Shown in pieces: positions 1-8,487 of a stretch of DNA of 44,777 nt. The stretch is from Bacteroides sp. CAG:927 (GTDB lineage Bacteria; Bacteroidota; Bacteroidia; Bacteroidales; Muribaculaceae), in the NCBI GenBank assembly GCA_000431155.1, contig HF985651.1:1-44777 (forward strand), written 5' to 3'. The stretch's first letter is position 1. The number at the start of each line of letters is the position of its first letter. Made by a program: the position numbers and the translations under genes. The notes below the pieces were generated by a model. It worked only from the letters and a program-made list of their open reading frames with translations. It had not been told where the DNA came from and did no database searches.

Positions 1-69
1 AAGAACTATTATGATTTTTTAGTGGACACTAATGATTTTTTATTACAAAACATAATAATCAGTACGATA

Positions 70-825
70 ATGATTAACGTAGGAATTATAGGATGTGGCT
101 TCGTAGGCGGAGCCTTAAAGGATTGGTTGGAACATAACAATCCAGAATGTAAGCTATTCATTAGTGATCCTGCCAAGGGTTATCATGATGATATGAGTCA
201 GATAGATATTGCTTTTTTGCAAATTCATGTCCCTACAGAGGATGATGGCACGCAAGATCTTACACTAATGAAGCGACTTATTGCAGATTTACCCGACGTG
301 CCAGTATTTGTTCGTACCACAATACTCCCAGGTACAAGCGAAATGCTTTCACGCGAAACCGGTCACAGCGTACACTACATGCCTGAATTTCTTACAGAGC
401 GCACTTTCTTAGAGGATTTCAGAAAGCAAACTATGGTCTTTACTGGAGCTCATGAATTGTTAACCAAAATATTCATTGGTAAGAAATTTACTGTAATGTC
501 CCCTCTTGAGGCAGAACTTACTAAATATATGCACAATGTGTTCGGTGCCTATAAGGTTACTTATTTTAATGCATGTCGTGAGTATTGCGAGAAGATGGGT
601 GGAGATTGGCGCAAAGTACATACCGGTATGCTTCTCTCCAGATATATAAATGATACCCACACTTATGTTCCCGGACCTGACGGAAAGTTTGGCTACGGTG
701 GAAAATGCTTTCCTAAGGATGTTAACGCATTTGCTAAGATGACCAAAGGTACCTCACTTGGAGTTCTTCTTGAGCATCTCCATGAACTTAATGTTCATTT
801 TCGCGGATTTGAAGAGAAAATATAA
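70..825 (+). CDS. Short UDP-glucose/GDP-mannose dehydrogenase family protein
   Basis: Probably oxidises a nucleotide sugar to the uronic acid for the surface polysaccharide. The 251-residue product starts with an NAD-binding Rossmann motif (GCGFVG, residues 8-13), has the family PEFLxE-like segment (MPEFLTER) in the middle, and carries the catalytic cysteine motif GGKCFPKD with Cys near residue 213. Full-length family members are about 390-440 residues with a C-terminal UDP-binding domain; here the protein ends 38 residues after the catalytic Cys, so that domain is absent. The ATG at 70 is preferred over a GTG at 22 because the Rossmann strand follows it directly. Family is clear; substrate and activity of the short form are not. 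Confidence 0.85.
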   Translation: MINVGIIGCGFVGGALKDWLEHNNPECKLFISDPAKGYHDDMSQIDIAFLQIHVPTEDDGTQDLTLMKRLIADLPDVPVFVRTTILPGTSEMLSRETGHSVHYMPEFLTERTFLEDFRKQTMVFTGAHELLTKIFIGKKFTVMSPLEAELTKYMHNVFGAYKVTYFNACREYCEKMGGDWRKVHTGMLLSRYINDTHTYVPGPDGKFGYGGKCFPKDVNAFAKMTKGTSLGVLLEHLHELNVHFRGFEEKI

Positions 826-837
826 TATTTAATATAC

Positions 838-887
838 AAGCAGATGCACAGGTGCTAGCAGAGGTTCAAATCCTCCATCTGCTTCCA
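838..887 (+). ncRNA. Compact tRNA-like element (acceptor/T-arm minihelix)
   Basis: Bases 838-846 pair perfectly with 876-884 (9 bp). Inside lies a 4-bp stem (861-864 with 872-875) closing the 7-base loop TTCAAAT, which fits the tRNA T-loop consensus TTCRANY. Counted as an 8-bp acceptor (839-846/876-883) plus 4-bp T stem, the stack is 12 bp as in tRNA, followed by an unpaired T884 and encoded CCA (885-887). Only 14 bases (847-860) replace the D and anticodon arms, so it cannot decode a codon. It lies between a dehydrogenase gene and a glycosyltransferase gene, 14 bases before the latter's ATG. It could be an RNA processing signal, a functional tRNA mimic or a tRNA remnant. The fold is seen in the sequence; the role is unknown. 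Confidence 0.5.
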
Positions 888-901
888 AAGTATAATAATG
901 C

Positions 902-2074
902 ATGAAAATAGTACACGTTTGCCTATGTGGTACATTTGGCGAAGATTATGCATATCAGGATAATTTATTGCCTAAGTTTCACCACAAATTGGGCCATGAC
1001 GTAACAATCATAGCTCCTATATATTGTCATATAAATACACAGACCGGAAAAGATGAAACTGCCCCTTGTGGAGAAAAATATTTGGCAGATGGAATAAAAC
1101 TTATAAGGTTGGCTCCTCTGATTAAGAATCGGGTTAATATACGACTCCATTTATTTAAAAATTTATATAAAGTTTTACAGCAAGAATCACCTAAATTGCT
1201 GTTTGTACATGGAATAGACTCATTGTCATATACCAATTGTATTCGGTATGCACGAAACAACCACAATGTGTACTTGGTTTTTGATAATCATGCTGACTGG
1301 AATAATAGTTACCATAGCAAGATTGCGTATTACTGGGCTAAACACATAATTAAAAGAATCATCGTTTACCCAGCATTGAAAATAGCCAAACAATTTTATG
1401 GAGTTACTCCGGCAAGATGTTCATTTTTAAATGAAATGTATGATATACCAACAGATAAAATTAAATTATTGCCGTTTGGAGCGGATGATGATGCATTAAA
1501 AATAGGAATGAAACTGACCTTAAGAAATGAAATACGTAATCAATATAGCATTAGTCCATCGGATTTTTTAATTGTAACCGGCGGAAAAATTGATCGAAGA
1601 AAAAATATTCATTTGTTAGCAGAAGCTCTTTTAAAAATTGATAATGCGAGTGTAAAATTATTGATTTTCGGAGCAGTCAATAATGATATTAAAGATTATT
1701 TTTCTTCTCTTCCTTCTGATCGAATTATAATGGCTGGGTGGATTCCTTCTAATGAGGTGTACAAATATTTTTACGCAGCCGACTTCGTTATATTTCCGGG
1801 TTTGCATTCCGTTTTGTGGGAACAAATGCTAGCGACCAGGGTACCATGTGCATGTACTCGTATCAAAGGCTTTGAACACATGAATTATAACGGGAATTGT
1901 ATCTTATTAGATAATAGTACAGTTGAATATTATCGCGATATTATTGATCGTGTCACAAAAGATGATGAATATTACATGAAATTGAAGAATAATGCTGATA
2001 CAGACTTAGCGAATCAATTTAGGTACAGTAAAATTGCTCAACAGGTATTAGAAGATATTAATTTTAGTTATTGA
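902..2074 (+). CDS. Glycosyltransferase, family 4-like
   Basis: A 390-residue GT-B fold enzyme expected to add a sugar from a nucleotide donor to the lipid-linked repeat unit at the inner membrane face. The N-terminus (MKIVHVCLCGTFGE) is a typical first Rossmann strand, and the second domain opens with the GGKIDRRKN segment near the middle, comparable to the family G-x-x-x-x-R/K-K pattern. The usual EX7E region is weakly kept (LHSVLWEQMLATRVP). It starts 14 bases after the tRNA-like element and is followed 12 bases later by another glycosyltransferase. The gene is strongly AT-rich. Donor and acceptor cannot be read from the sequence. Confidence 0.8.
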   Translation: MKIVHVCLCGTFGEDYAYQDNLLPKFHHKLGHDVTIIAPIYCHINTQTGKDETAPCGEKYLADGIKLIRLAPLIKNRVNIRLHLFKNLYKVLQQESPKLLFVHGIDSLSYTNCIRYARNNHNVYLVFDNHADWNNSYHSKIAYYWAKHIIKRIIVYPALKIAKQFYGVTPARCSFLNEMYDIPTDKIKLLPFGADDDALKIGMKLTLRNEIRNQYSISPSDFLIVTGGKIDRRKNIHLLAEALLKIDNASVKLLIFGAVNNDIKDYFSSLPSDRIIMAGWIPSNEVYKYFYAADFVIFPGLHSVLWEQMLATRVPCACTRIKGFEHMNYNGNCILLDNSTVEYYRDIIDRVTKDDEYYMKLKNNADTDLANQFRYSKIAQQVLEDINFSY

Positions 2075-2086
2075 TATTGTAAAGTT

Positions 2087-3286
2087 ATGCCGACATTAGT
2101 TCAAATTAATTCTGTCGTTAATACAGGTTCTACGGGTCGTATCGCTGAGCAACTTGGACAATTGGCGATAAAGCATGGTTGGGAAAGTTATATCGCCTAT
2201 GGAAGAGAGGCGAAGCATAGTCAATCCCGACTTATCAAAATTGGAGATAAATGGGATGTACGTTTACACGCCGTTTGTTCTAAGCTTATTGACCGACATG
2301 GATTGTTTTCTAAATCGGCAACCATGAAGTTACTAGAACAATTGAATGAAATAAACCCCGATGTGGTACACTTGCACAATATCCACGGTTATTATATTCA
2401 TGTTCCTAAATTGCTGGAGTATCTTCGAGATAAGAATATTGCAACGATTATCACAATGCATGACTTTTGGTTGATGACAGGACATTGTGCATATATAAAT
2501 TCAAGCTGTGAAAAATGGAAGGAAGGTTGTGGACACTGTAACCGATTGAGCCAGTATCCATCTGCAATGTGGGATAATTCGGCTTCCAATTGGAAATGGA
2601 AGGATAATATTTTTCGCAATATGCCTAATATTACGCTTGTCCCTGTCTCACAATGGCTGGCTAATTTTGTTAAGCATTCATTGCTAAAAAGTCTCCATTC
2701 TTATGTAATTCATAATGGAATAGATATATCAATATTCAGGCCATATGAAGGAGAACCTGTGGTTAATAATATTGATTGGAATAAATTTACAATTATGTGT
2801 ATTGCAACCAGGTGGACTGAGGCAAATGGTATTAAGGATGTACTAAATATGAGTATGCATTTGCCATCCGATTCTCAGGTAGTGATGGTCGGGTTGGAAA
2901 AGAGTCAAATAGCCAATCTTCCTACGAATATCATCGGATTGCAAAAGACTGAAAATCTTGCTCAACTGAAAGAGTTATATACCAAGTCTCATGTTATTTT
3001 CAATCCGAACCGTGAGGTGACTTTTGGGTTAGTAACCGCCGAGGCGATGGCATGTGGTACACCGGCTATCGTTCTTCGAGGTACAGCTGGAGAGGAGTTG
3101 GTTAATGATGAGACCGGTTATGTTGTAGATAGCATATACGATGTTCCGAAGTTGATTGATAAGATAAAGGAGGAAAATACAAAGGAGCGTTCTGCTAAAT
3201 GCAGAAGGCGCGTAATAACGCATTTCAACGCTGATGTACAATTCCTAAAGTATATTGATTTGTATAACAGGTTGATTAGTAAATGA
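2087..3286 (+). CDS. Glycosyltransferase family 4
   Basis: A 399-residue GT4 enzyme of the WcaL/colanic-acid-like type, probably acting on the growing repeat unit in the cytoplasm. The glycine-containing N-terminal loop (NTGSTGRIAEQLG), DVVHLHNIHGYY, the HDFWLMTGHC segment and a Cys-rich patch are typical of this subgroup. The C-terminal EX7E motif is clear in EVTFGLVTAEAMACGTP. Its stop overlaps the next start by four bases (ATGA), indicating translational coupling within the EPS operon. Substrate is not predictable. Confidence 0.88.
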   Translation: MPTLVQINSVVNTGSTGRIAEQLGQLAIKHGWESYIAYGREAKHSQSRLIKIGDKWDVRLHAVCSKLIDRHGLFSKSATMKLLEQLNEINPDVVHLHNIHGYYIHVPKLLEYLRDKNIATIITMHDFWLMTGHCAYINSSCEKWKEGCGHCNRLSQYPSAMWDNSASNWKWKDNIFRNMPNITLVPVSQWLANFVKHSLLKSLHSYVIHNGIDISIFRPYEGEPVVNNIDWNKFTIMCIATRWTEANGIKDVLNMSMHLPSDSQVVMVGLEKSQIANLPTNIIGLQKTENLAQLKELYTKSHVIFNPNREVTFGLVTAEAMACGTPAIVLRGTAGEELVNDETGYVVDSIYDVPKLIDKIKEENTKERSAKCRRRVITHFNADVQFLKYIDLYNRLISK

Positions 3287-4323
3287 AAACTGCTCTGATA
3301 ATATCATTGAATTTTAATCCCGGCCATGTCAGCCACATGGTAGCGAGTTATAAACAATGTGAGGAAATAGGGTACAAGGCTTCATATTTTGTTGACCCTG
3401 CTTTTGCAGACTATCTGCCTGAAGATGGCAACATTCTGAAAAATGGTATTGATGCTTGCCCGATATCTGATTTGGCAATCTTCTTGTTCCCTAGTCAAAA
3501 GAATCTTCCTTTGATTTGGAAATTGAAACGAAAGGGCATAAAAGTGATCTATATTTTTCATGAGCCTCTTTCGCCTATGAAAGATTACCGCAAGGTAGGC
3601 TTTTCGTTTAAATATCTTGCTAAGCTATGGGTGATAAACCGCATAAGCAGCCTAACTGTCAAACGAAGTGACATTGTCTTGTTGCCATCTAAAAAAGCGG
3701 TTAGTTTCTATGAGAAAAATCCCTCATATTCTAATCCGAACTATCACTACTTACCTTTAATGTATGATGATGAGCGTGGCGAATGTCATGCCACCATGTT
3801 ACGAGAATACTTTAGCTATATCGGAACGGTAGCCGCTGACCACTCTTTCAATGAATATCTGAAGTTTGTGGAATGGGCAGTAGGGGAGAACTGGCTGCCT
3901 TCGATGAAATTTTTGGTCGCGACAAAATCTACATTTAATGTTCCTGAGGTACTGAAAGACTCCGAACGAGTCGTAATAAAGCAAGGGAGTCCTCTATCCA
4001 ATACCGAAATCAACAAGTGCTACGCTCAATCTTTTTGCGTGTGGAATGCATACGCACGCACCACGCAGAGCGGTGTTTTAGCAAAGAGTTTTATGTTCGG
4101 CACTTCAGCATTGGTTTTGAAAAAGAATTGCAATGAATTTGCCCGCGACGGAATTGAAATTAAAGCTATTGAGGACAATTCCAATACACAGGCGATAGCA
4201 GATGCCATTGATGAAATCCTGAAGGAATTCAGGGAGTTCTCGGCCAATTGCCGCAAGCGTTTCCTGACCTCATTTTATTATAAGAATTATAATGAATGTT
4301 TAAAAAAACTTATCGACAGTTAG
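3283..4323 (+). CDS. Glycosyltransferase-like protein (GT-B, GT4/GT1 type)
   Basis: A 346-residue protein with a GT-B-like layout: an N-terminal Rossmann half starting MKTALIISLNFNPGHVSHM, a central HEPLSP segment and a C-terminal half with a diverged donor-binding region (TTQSGVLAKSFMFGTSALV). It is translationally coupled to the preceding GT4 gene by a 4-base overlap. The EX7E motif is not obvious, so the family is called from overall layout and position only. It is followed immediately by a decayed gene rather than by an intact one. Confidence 0.68.
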   Translation: MKTALIISLNFNPGHVSHMVASYKQCEEIGYKASYFVDPAFADYLPEDGNILKNGIDACPISDLAIFLFPSQKNLPLIWKLKRKGIKVIYIFHEPLSPMKDYRKVGFSFKYLAKLWVINRISSLTVKRSDIVLLPSKKAVSFYEKNPSYSNPNYHYLPLMYDDERGECHATMLREYFSYIGTVAADHSFNEYLKFVEWAVGENWLPSMKFLVATKSTFNVPEVLKDSERVVIKQGSPLSNTEINKCYAQSFCVWNAYARTTQSGVLAKSFMFGTSALVLKKNCNEFARDGIEIKAIEDNSNTQAIADAIDEILKEFREFSANCRKRFLTSFYYKNYNECLKKLIDS

Positions 4324-4863
4324 ATAATAGAATCACATTAGTAGATTTTACAGAGAAATATCCGGAGCAATTGCCGTAGTGTGTTGCTTTATTTTATTTC
4401 TGTGCCGGATATTTTACAATGTCATAAATATGTCGCTGTCGCATCGCATAGGTTGGGAACATATTTTCGTTTGCAGAAAGATACTCATAAAAATGTGTCT
4501 TATAGAAATTCCTCTTTCCATGCTATATCTTCACTGGTCGCTTGCGCGGAGGCTTATATTGCCGAACTTGTTCTAATGGGTATTGGACCTATTTATCCAA
4601 GTGAAAGATTTGGGTATATAGAGTTTGATAAAAAGTGCAAGGCGCTTATTAATTGCTTTGGTTCGCAGTCGGTTTCATATTTTAGCGAGAAACCGGATGA
4701 ACCCATGGCAAAAAAACTTATTGAAGCCGGTGCGTATTGATACGTGGGGTGTCTTTGCGTTTTATCTTGACTACATTATAGATGTCATAAAACGATATAT
4801 AGATTCGGATTCCAATTACTCGTCTGACATATATAGAGATACAGTTGGGTCATTTGTTGATTG
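4324..4863 (+). pseudogene. Decayed mannose-1-phosphate guanylyltransferase (ManC-like) remnant
   Basis: No intact frame spans this stretch, but fragments line up in order with a ManC-type nucleotidyltransferase. Around 4520-4735 one frame reads a helix, then GIGPIYPSERFGYIEF (compare family GI-P-PET-GYGYIE), then SYFSEKPDEPMAKKLIEAG (compare FVEKPD---A--YL-SG). The frame then stops at 4740 and the expected continuation (DTWGVFAFYLDYIIDVI, compare WNSGVFAF) appears in another frame up to 4863. The N-terminal catalytic part is missing or unrecognisable, and an upstream piece (LVDFTEKYPEQLP) also ends in a stop. At least one frameshift and large deletions are needed. The match was made by eye to family motifs, not by a search. 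Confidence 0.65.
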
Positions 4864-4913
4864 AGGAGGATATTGTGAGGTTTGAATGGAACAGGAGTTT
4901 GTAATTAAAAATT

Positions 4914-6047
4914 ATGGATAATAAAAAAATACTTTGGATTGTCACTGAGTTATTTCCTCCAGATGAGACTTCTACATCGTACATTTTAGGCGAAATTGCC
5001 AACGCCATGACATTGAAATACAAGGTAAAGATTATTTGCGGGCCAGAGATATATGACAAACGAAAGAAAATTGATGCCGACAACAAATTCAAATTAGATG
5101 GCTCAATTGAGGTTTTTCGTGCAAAAGGCTCTGATTTGGATAAAAACACTATGCTCGGTAAAGCTCTCTCATTCTTATTTATGAGCAAACGTCTGTATTC
5201 ATTGGCAAAAACAAATGTACGTAAAAATGACAAAGTATTAATGGTGACAAACCCTGCTCCACTAATGCTCTTAATGAGTCGGCTGAAAAGCAAAATCGGA
5301 TTTGAGTGGCATGTATTGGTGCATGATGTATTCCCCGAGAATACTGTACCAGCACAATTGAAAATACCAATGTATGGTACGGTTAAGCGGTTGTTTGACA
5401 AGGCTTATAACAATGCTACTCAACTCATAGCTATAGGTCGTGACATGCAGACTGTACTTTTGCAAAAGATTTCAAGGTTTCAGAGAGGCAATGCAAGTCC
5501 TAAGATTACTATAATTGAAAATTGGGCCGATACGGATGGAATAGAGCCACGAATGATGCCCGAGGGTGAGGGGGTGATTCTGGAATACGCCGGAAATATA
5601 GGACGAGTCCAAGGTTTAGATAAGATTATCAAAAAGCTACCTAAAAATGTGGAATTGCATATCTATGGCACCGGTGCGATGGAGAATGAGCTGAAAAGGC
5701 TCAAACACCCGCAGGTTTTCTTTCATGGCCCGTATTTCCGTAGCCAGCAAACCGAAGTATTGGCTGCATGCCACATATCGATTGTGACATTGCAGGAAGG
5801 CATGTATGGCCTCGGCGTTCCCTCAAAAACTTATAATATTTTGGCATCAGGACGCTCGGTATTGTTTATCGGTCCTAAGGATAGCGAGATTGATTTGTTA
5901 GTGCGCGAGCAAAAGGTTGGCTACTGTGCTTGGCCTGAAAAATGGGATTTGGAAGAATTGAAGGCAATGGGAGAAAGAGCTCGTGAACTGGCGGAGAACA
6001 AATATGCTAAAAGAATAATCTTAAATAAATTTTTAGCGGCAATTTGA
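4914..6047 (+). CDS. Glycosyltransferase family 4 (WbuB/WcaI-like)
   Basis: A 377-residue GT4 enzyme resembling WbuB/WcaI-type transferases. It begins with KKILWIVTELFPPDETSTS (the family's F/Y-P-P-E-loop), has the HVLVHDVFPENTVPAQL segment after the first domain (compare the DLWPES motif of WbuB relatives), and the second domain has LEYAGNIGRVQGLDKI and a diverged EX7E region (GLGVPSKTYNILASG). It stands after the ManC-like remnant and just before the SDR/initiating-transferase pair, a typical place for the transferase adding the second sugar. That placement is inference. Confidence 0.85.
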   Translation: MDNKKILWIVTELFPPDETSTSYILGEIANAMTLKYKVKIICGPEIYDKRKKIDADNKFKLDGSIEVFRAKGSDLDKNTMLGKALSFLFMSKRLYSLAKTNVRKNDKVLMVTNPAPLMLLMSRLKSKIGFEWHVLVHDVFPENTVPAQLKIPMYGTVKRLFDKAYNNATQLIAIGRDMQTVLLQKISRFQRGNASPKITIIENWADTDGIEPRMMPEGEGVILEYAGNIGRVQGLDKIIKKLPKNVELHIYGTGAMENELKRLKHPQVFFHGPYFRSQQTEVLAACHISIVTLQEGMYGLGVPSKTYNILASGRSVLFIGPKDSEIDLLVREQKVGYCAWPEKWDLEELKAMGERARELAENKYAKRIILNKFLAAI

Positions 6048-6052
6048 ATAAT

Positions 6053-6958
6053 ATGCAAAGTCTTTTATTTACCGGCGGTACCGGATTCTTGGGCCGAAAC
6101 ATAATGCCTCTGTTGAAAAAGGATTATGTCGTGACAACATGTGGAATTAGTTCGGATGATTTGATTAAGTCAAATCTCTCTAAAGAGGTCCCAATATTCA
6201 GCACTCATTATGATGTGGTGCTTCATGCTGCTGGGAAAGCTCATGTTGTACCTCAAACAGAGGCAGAAGCGAAATCATTTTATGATGTGAATTTTGAAGG
6301 TACGAAGAACCTTTGTAAAGCACTTGAAAAAGTCGGGGTCCCAAAGTCATTGATATTTATCAGTACAGTAGCAGTATATGGTTGTGATGAAGGTGAACTA
6401 ATCGCTGAAAATCATTCCTTGAATGGAACAACGCCCTATGCCAAAAGTAAAATTATGGCAGAAGAATTTCTAATTGATTGGTGTGCCAAACATAATGTTA
6501 TTCTTACCATACTTCGACCGTCATTATTGGCAGGTGTTAATCCTCCGGGAAACCTCGGGGACATGATTAAGGGGATTAAAAAGGGCTTTTATGTAAATAT
6601 CGCCGGGGGAAAAGTTCGCAAGAGCATCCTTATGGCCGAGGACATAGCTAATTTGGTAAGTATTGCCAAAGACAAGGGAGGTATTTACAATGTTTGCGAT
6701 ACTGATCAGCCTTCTTTTGGAGAAATATCAGTTCTAATAGCACGTCAATTAGGCAAACGGAACCCCTTGTCTATACCTTATTGGGCAGCAAAATCTCTGG
6801 CACTGATTGGTGACGTAGTAGGTAAACGGTTTCCCATTAATTCTTTACGTTTATCCAAATTAACGCAATCGCTGACTTTTTCCAACGAAAAAGCTTGTCA
6901 GTGTCTAGGATGGAAACCATTAAAGGTTTTGGATAATTTCAGAATTACAAATAAATGA
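6053..6958 (+). CDS. NAD-dependent epimerase/dehydratase (extended SDR), sugar 4-ketoreductase candidate
   Basis: A 301-residue extended short-chain dehydrogenase. The cofactor motif TGGTGFLG is at residues 7-14, the catalytic Ser lies in ISTVAVYG and the Y-x-x-x-K pair is Tyr129/Lys133 (YAKSK). The ATG at 6053 is preferred over an in-frame TTG at 6044. The stop overlaps the start of a WecA/WbpL-type transferase by four bases. In many Bacteroidales and Gram-negative loci such an SDR reduces a UDP-4-keto-6-deoxy-HexNAc and the neighbouring transferase puts the product on undecaprenyl phosphate (WbpV/WbpL style). That role is inferred from the pairing; epimerase activity is the alternative. Confidence 0.85.
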   Translation: MQSLLFTGGTGFLGRNIMPLLKKDYVVTTCGISSDDLIKSNLSKEVPIFSTHYDVVLHAAGKAHVVPQTEAEAKSFYDVNFEGTKNLCKALEKVGVPKSLIFISTVAVYGCDEGELIAENHSLNGTTPYAKSKIMAEEFLIDWCAKHNVILTILRPSLLAGVNPPGNLGDMIKGIKKGFYVNIAGGKVRKSILMAEDIANLVSIAKDKGGIYNVCDTDQPSFGEISVLIARQLGKRNPLSIPYWAAKSLALIGDVVGKRFPINSLRLSKLTQSLTFSNEKACQCLGWKPLKVLDNFRITNK

Positions 6959-7920
6959 CCTATTTTCTCATCTTTGTGTTGCTGGTTCTGCTTGAGCTGG
7001 CATACTTTCGCATAGCCGATCGGTTCAATATCATTGATAAGCCGAATTTGCGTAGTTCGCATTCTTCCATTGTGTTACGTGGCGGAGGCATTATATTTTT
7101 GCTCGGCGTATGGCTCTATGCTGCGTTCTTCGGGTTGCAATATCCGTGGTTCATCTTGGGATTGACGCTAATCGGGCTGGTCAGTTTTACGGACGACATC
7201 CATTCGCTGCCGGACAGTGTGCGGCTTGTGGCTCAGTTCGCTGCTATGTTCTTGATGTTTTATCAGTTCGGAATCTTGAACTGGCACGACTGGTGGATTG
7301 TGCTAATTGCAATGATTGTATGCGTAGGCATTATCAACGCCTACAATTTTATGGATGGCATCAACGGTATTACCGGTGGCTATTCTATAGCGGTTTTGCT
7401 CCCGTTGATTTATCTTAATGCTGACTATGATTTTATTTCGCGGAGTTATCTCTATGTCGTAGGTCTTAGTTTGCTCGTTTTCTGTTTTTTCAACTTCCGA
7501 AAAAAGGCCAAATCTTTCGCTGGAGATGTGGGTTCTATAAGCATGGCCTTTATATTACTGTTTGCCTTGGGGTTGCTGATTCTCAAGACGCAGGATTTTT
7601 CATACATTATATTCCTAGCGGTCTATGGTGCTGATGCTATCCTGACAATATGCCACCGTATTCAGCTTCATGAGAATCTTGGCGAGGCACACCGCAAGCA
7701 CGCCTATCAGCTTATGGCAAACGAATTGCGGATGCCGCATGTTGCTGTTTCGCTAATATATATGTCGCTCCAGCTCGCTATATCTTTTGGTCTTATATTA
7801 CTTCCGATAAACCATTATGTTTACCTTGGGGCAATTATTGTGATGCTTGCTGTGGCATACGTTCTGTTTATGAAGAGAAACTATCATCTACACGAAGAAT
7901 ATCTAAAATCTAAAGCATGA
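6955..7920 (+). CDS. WecA/WbpL-type polyprenyl-phosphate N-acetylhexosamine-1-phosphate transferase
   Basis: A polytopic membrane enzyme (321 residues, about 10-11 hydrophobic segments) of the MraY/WecA family. It transfers a HexNAc-1-phosphate from UDP to undecaprenyl phosphate and so starts the repeat unit. Visible motifs are the Asp pair in SFTDDIHSLPD (Asp80/81), NAYNFMDGINGITGG (128-142), the FAGDVGS loop (188-194) and a cytoplasmic HRKHAYQ motif (246-252), which is typical of the WbpL subgroup. It overlaps the SDR upstream and the WbuC gene downstream by four bases each, so the three are co-translated. It is more GC-rich than the glycosyltransferase genes before it. Confidence 0.93.
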   Translation: MTYFLIFVLLVLLELAYFRIADRFNIIDKPNLRSSHSSIVLRGGGIIFLLGVWLYAAFFGLQYPWFILGLTLIGLVSFTDDIHSLPDSVRLVAQFAAMFLMFYQFGILNWHDWWIVLIAMIVCVGIINAYNFMDGINGITGGYSIAVLLPLIYLNADYDFISRSYLYVVGLSLLVFCFFNFRKKAKSFAGDVGSISMAFILLFALGLLILKTQDFSYIIFLAVYGADAILTICHRIQLHENLGEAHRKHAYQLMANELRMPHVAVSLIYMSLQLAISFGLILLPINHYVYLGAIIVMLAVAYVLFMKRNYHLHEEYLKSKA

Positions 7921-8306
7921 TAATCAACGACCAAATACTTGATGACATACAGGAAAAGGCGACGGAAAGTCCGCGTCGTCGCATGAATATGGACTTAAGA
8001 AATTCAAGCGAGGACAATTCCCAGCGCATGCTCAATGTGCTTTTGCCCGGCACTGTTGTTCCTATTCACCGTCATCGGGACACTTCTGAAACCACTATGA
8101 TTGTTCGCGGTAAATTGTTTGTGGTGTTTTACAATGACCTTGGTGCGCAGACCGAGCGCTATCTTCTTGATTCTACCACGGGCAATTATGGCGTGCAGAT
8201 TCCAAAAGGCCAATGGCACGCAGTGGAAGTAATTGAGCCTTCAACCATCTTTGAGGTTAAAGATGGACCTTATCTGCCTATTACTCCGGAGGATACTATG
8301 GATTGA
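7917..8306 (+). CDS. wbuC: WbuC family cupin-fold protein
   Basis: A 129-residue single-domain cupin matching the WbuC family, which is commonly encoded beside O-antigen and capsule genes but whose reaction is not established. Metal-ligand motifs are visible in PIHRHRDTSETTMIVRG (two His plus Glu) and in GQWHAVEV. The start overlaps the preceding transferase stop by four bases. It is the last gene of the first module; two hairpins follow within 180 bases. Confidence 0.88.
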   Translation: MIINDQILDDIQEKATESPRRRMNMDLRNSSEDNSQRMLNVLLPGTVVPIHRHRDTSETTMIVRGKLFVVFYNDLGAQTERYLLDSTTGNYGVQIPKGQWHAVEVIEPSTIFEVKDGPYLPITPEDTMD

Positions 8307-8388
8307 TAAGGCTTAGAGTGATTAAAGGCATACGATATAAAAATTGTAATATATGATTTAGACTTTAAGCTGAACAATCGTTGTCACG

Positions 8389-8417
8389 GCATTGAAAAGT
8401 AAATGACTTTTCAGTGC
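8389..8417 (+). terminator. 11-bp hairpin downstream of wbuC
   Basis: Bases 8389-8399 pair with 8407-8417 (11 bp with one G-U, 7-base loop). The run of T after it is poor, so it may be a transcript 3'-end stabiliser or a weak terminator ahead of the stronger hairpin at 8440. Confidence 0.45.
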
Positions 8418-8439
8418 TTGTTGCATAGAATACTGAAAG

Positions 8440-8487
8440 AGAGTTCGTCAGACCCTGATAAAAGGGGTTCGGCGGACTCTTTTTTTG
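8440..8487 (+). terminator. Rho-independent terminator ending module A
   Basis: A long hairpin (arms about 8440-8455 and 8464-8480, allowing several G-U pairs and a mismatch) runs into seven consecutive T. It separates wbuC from the promoter of the UpxY gene and marks the end of the first transcription unit. The bases between it and 8635 show no supported gene. Confidence 0.75.

Noticed and set aside
838..887. The tRNA-like element as an attachment site of an integrated element
   Set aside because: No integrase, excisionase or second copy of the sequence is present in the window, and the 5' half is complementary to the 3' half, which a simple att remnant of a tRNA 3' end would not show. Left open only as a possible origin.
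4379..4864. Two overlapping small plus-strand open frames as genuine short genes
   Set aside because: Their products read as consecutive pieces of one nucleotidyltransferase in different frames, so they were treated as a pseudogene.
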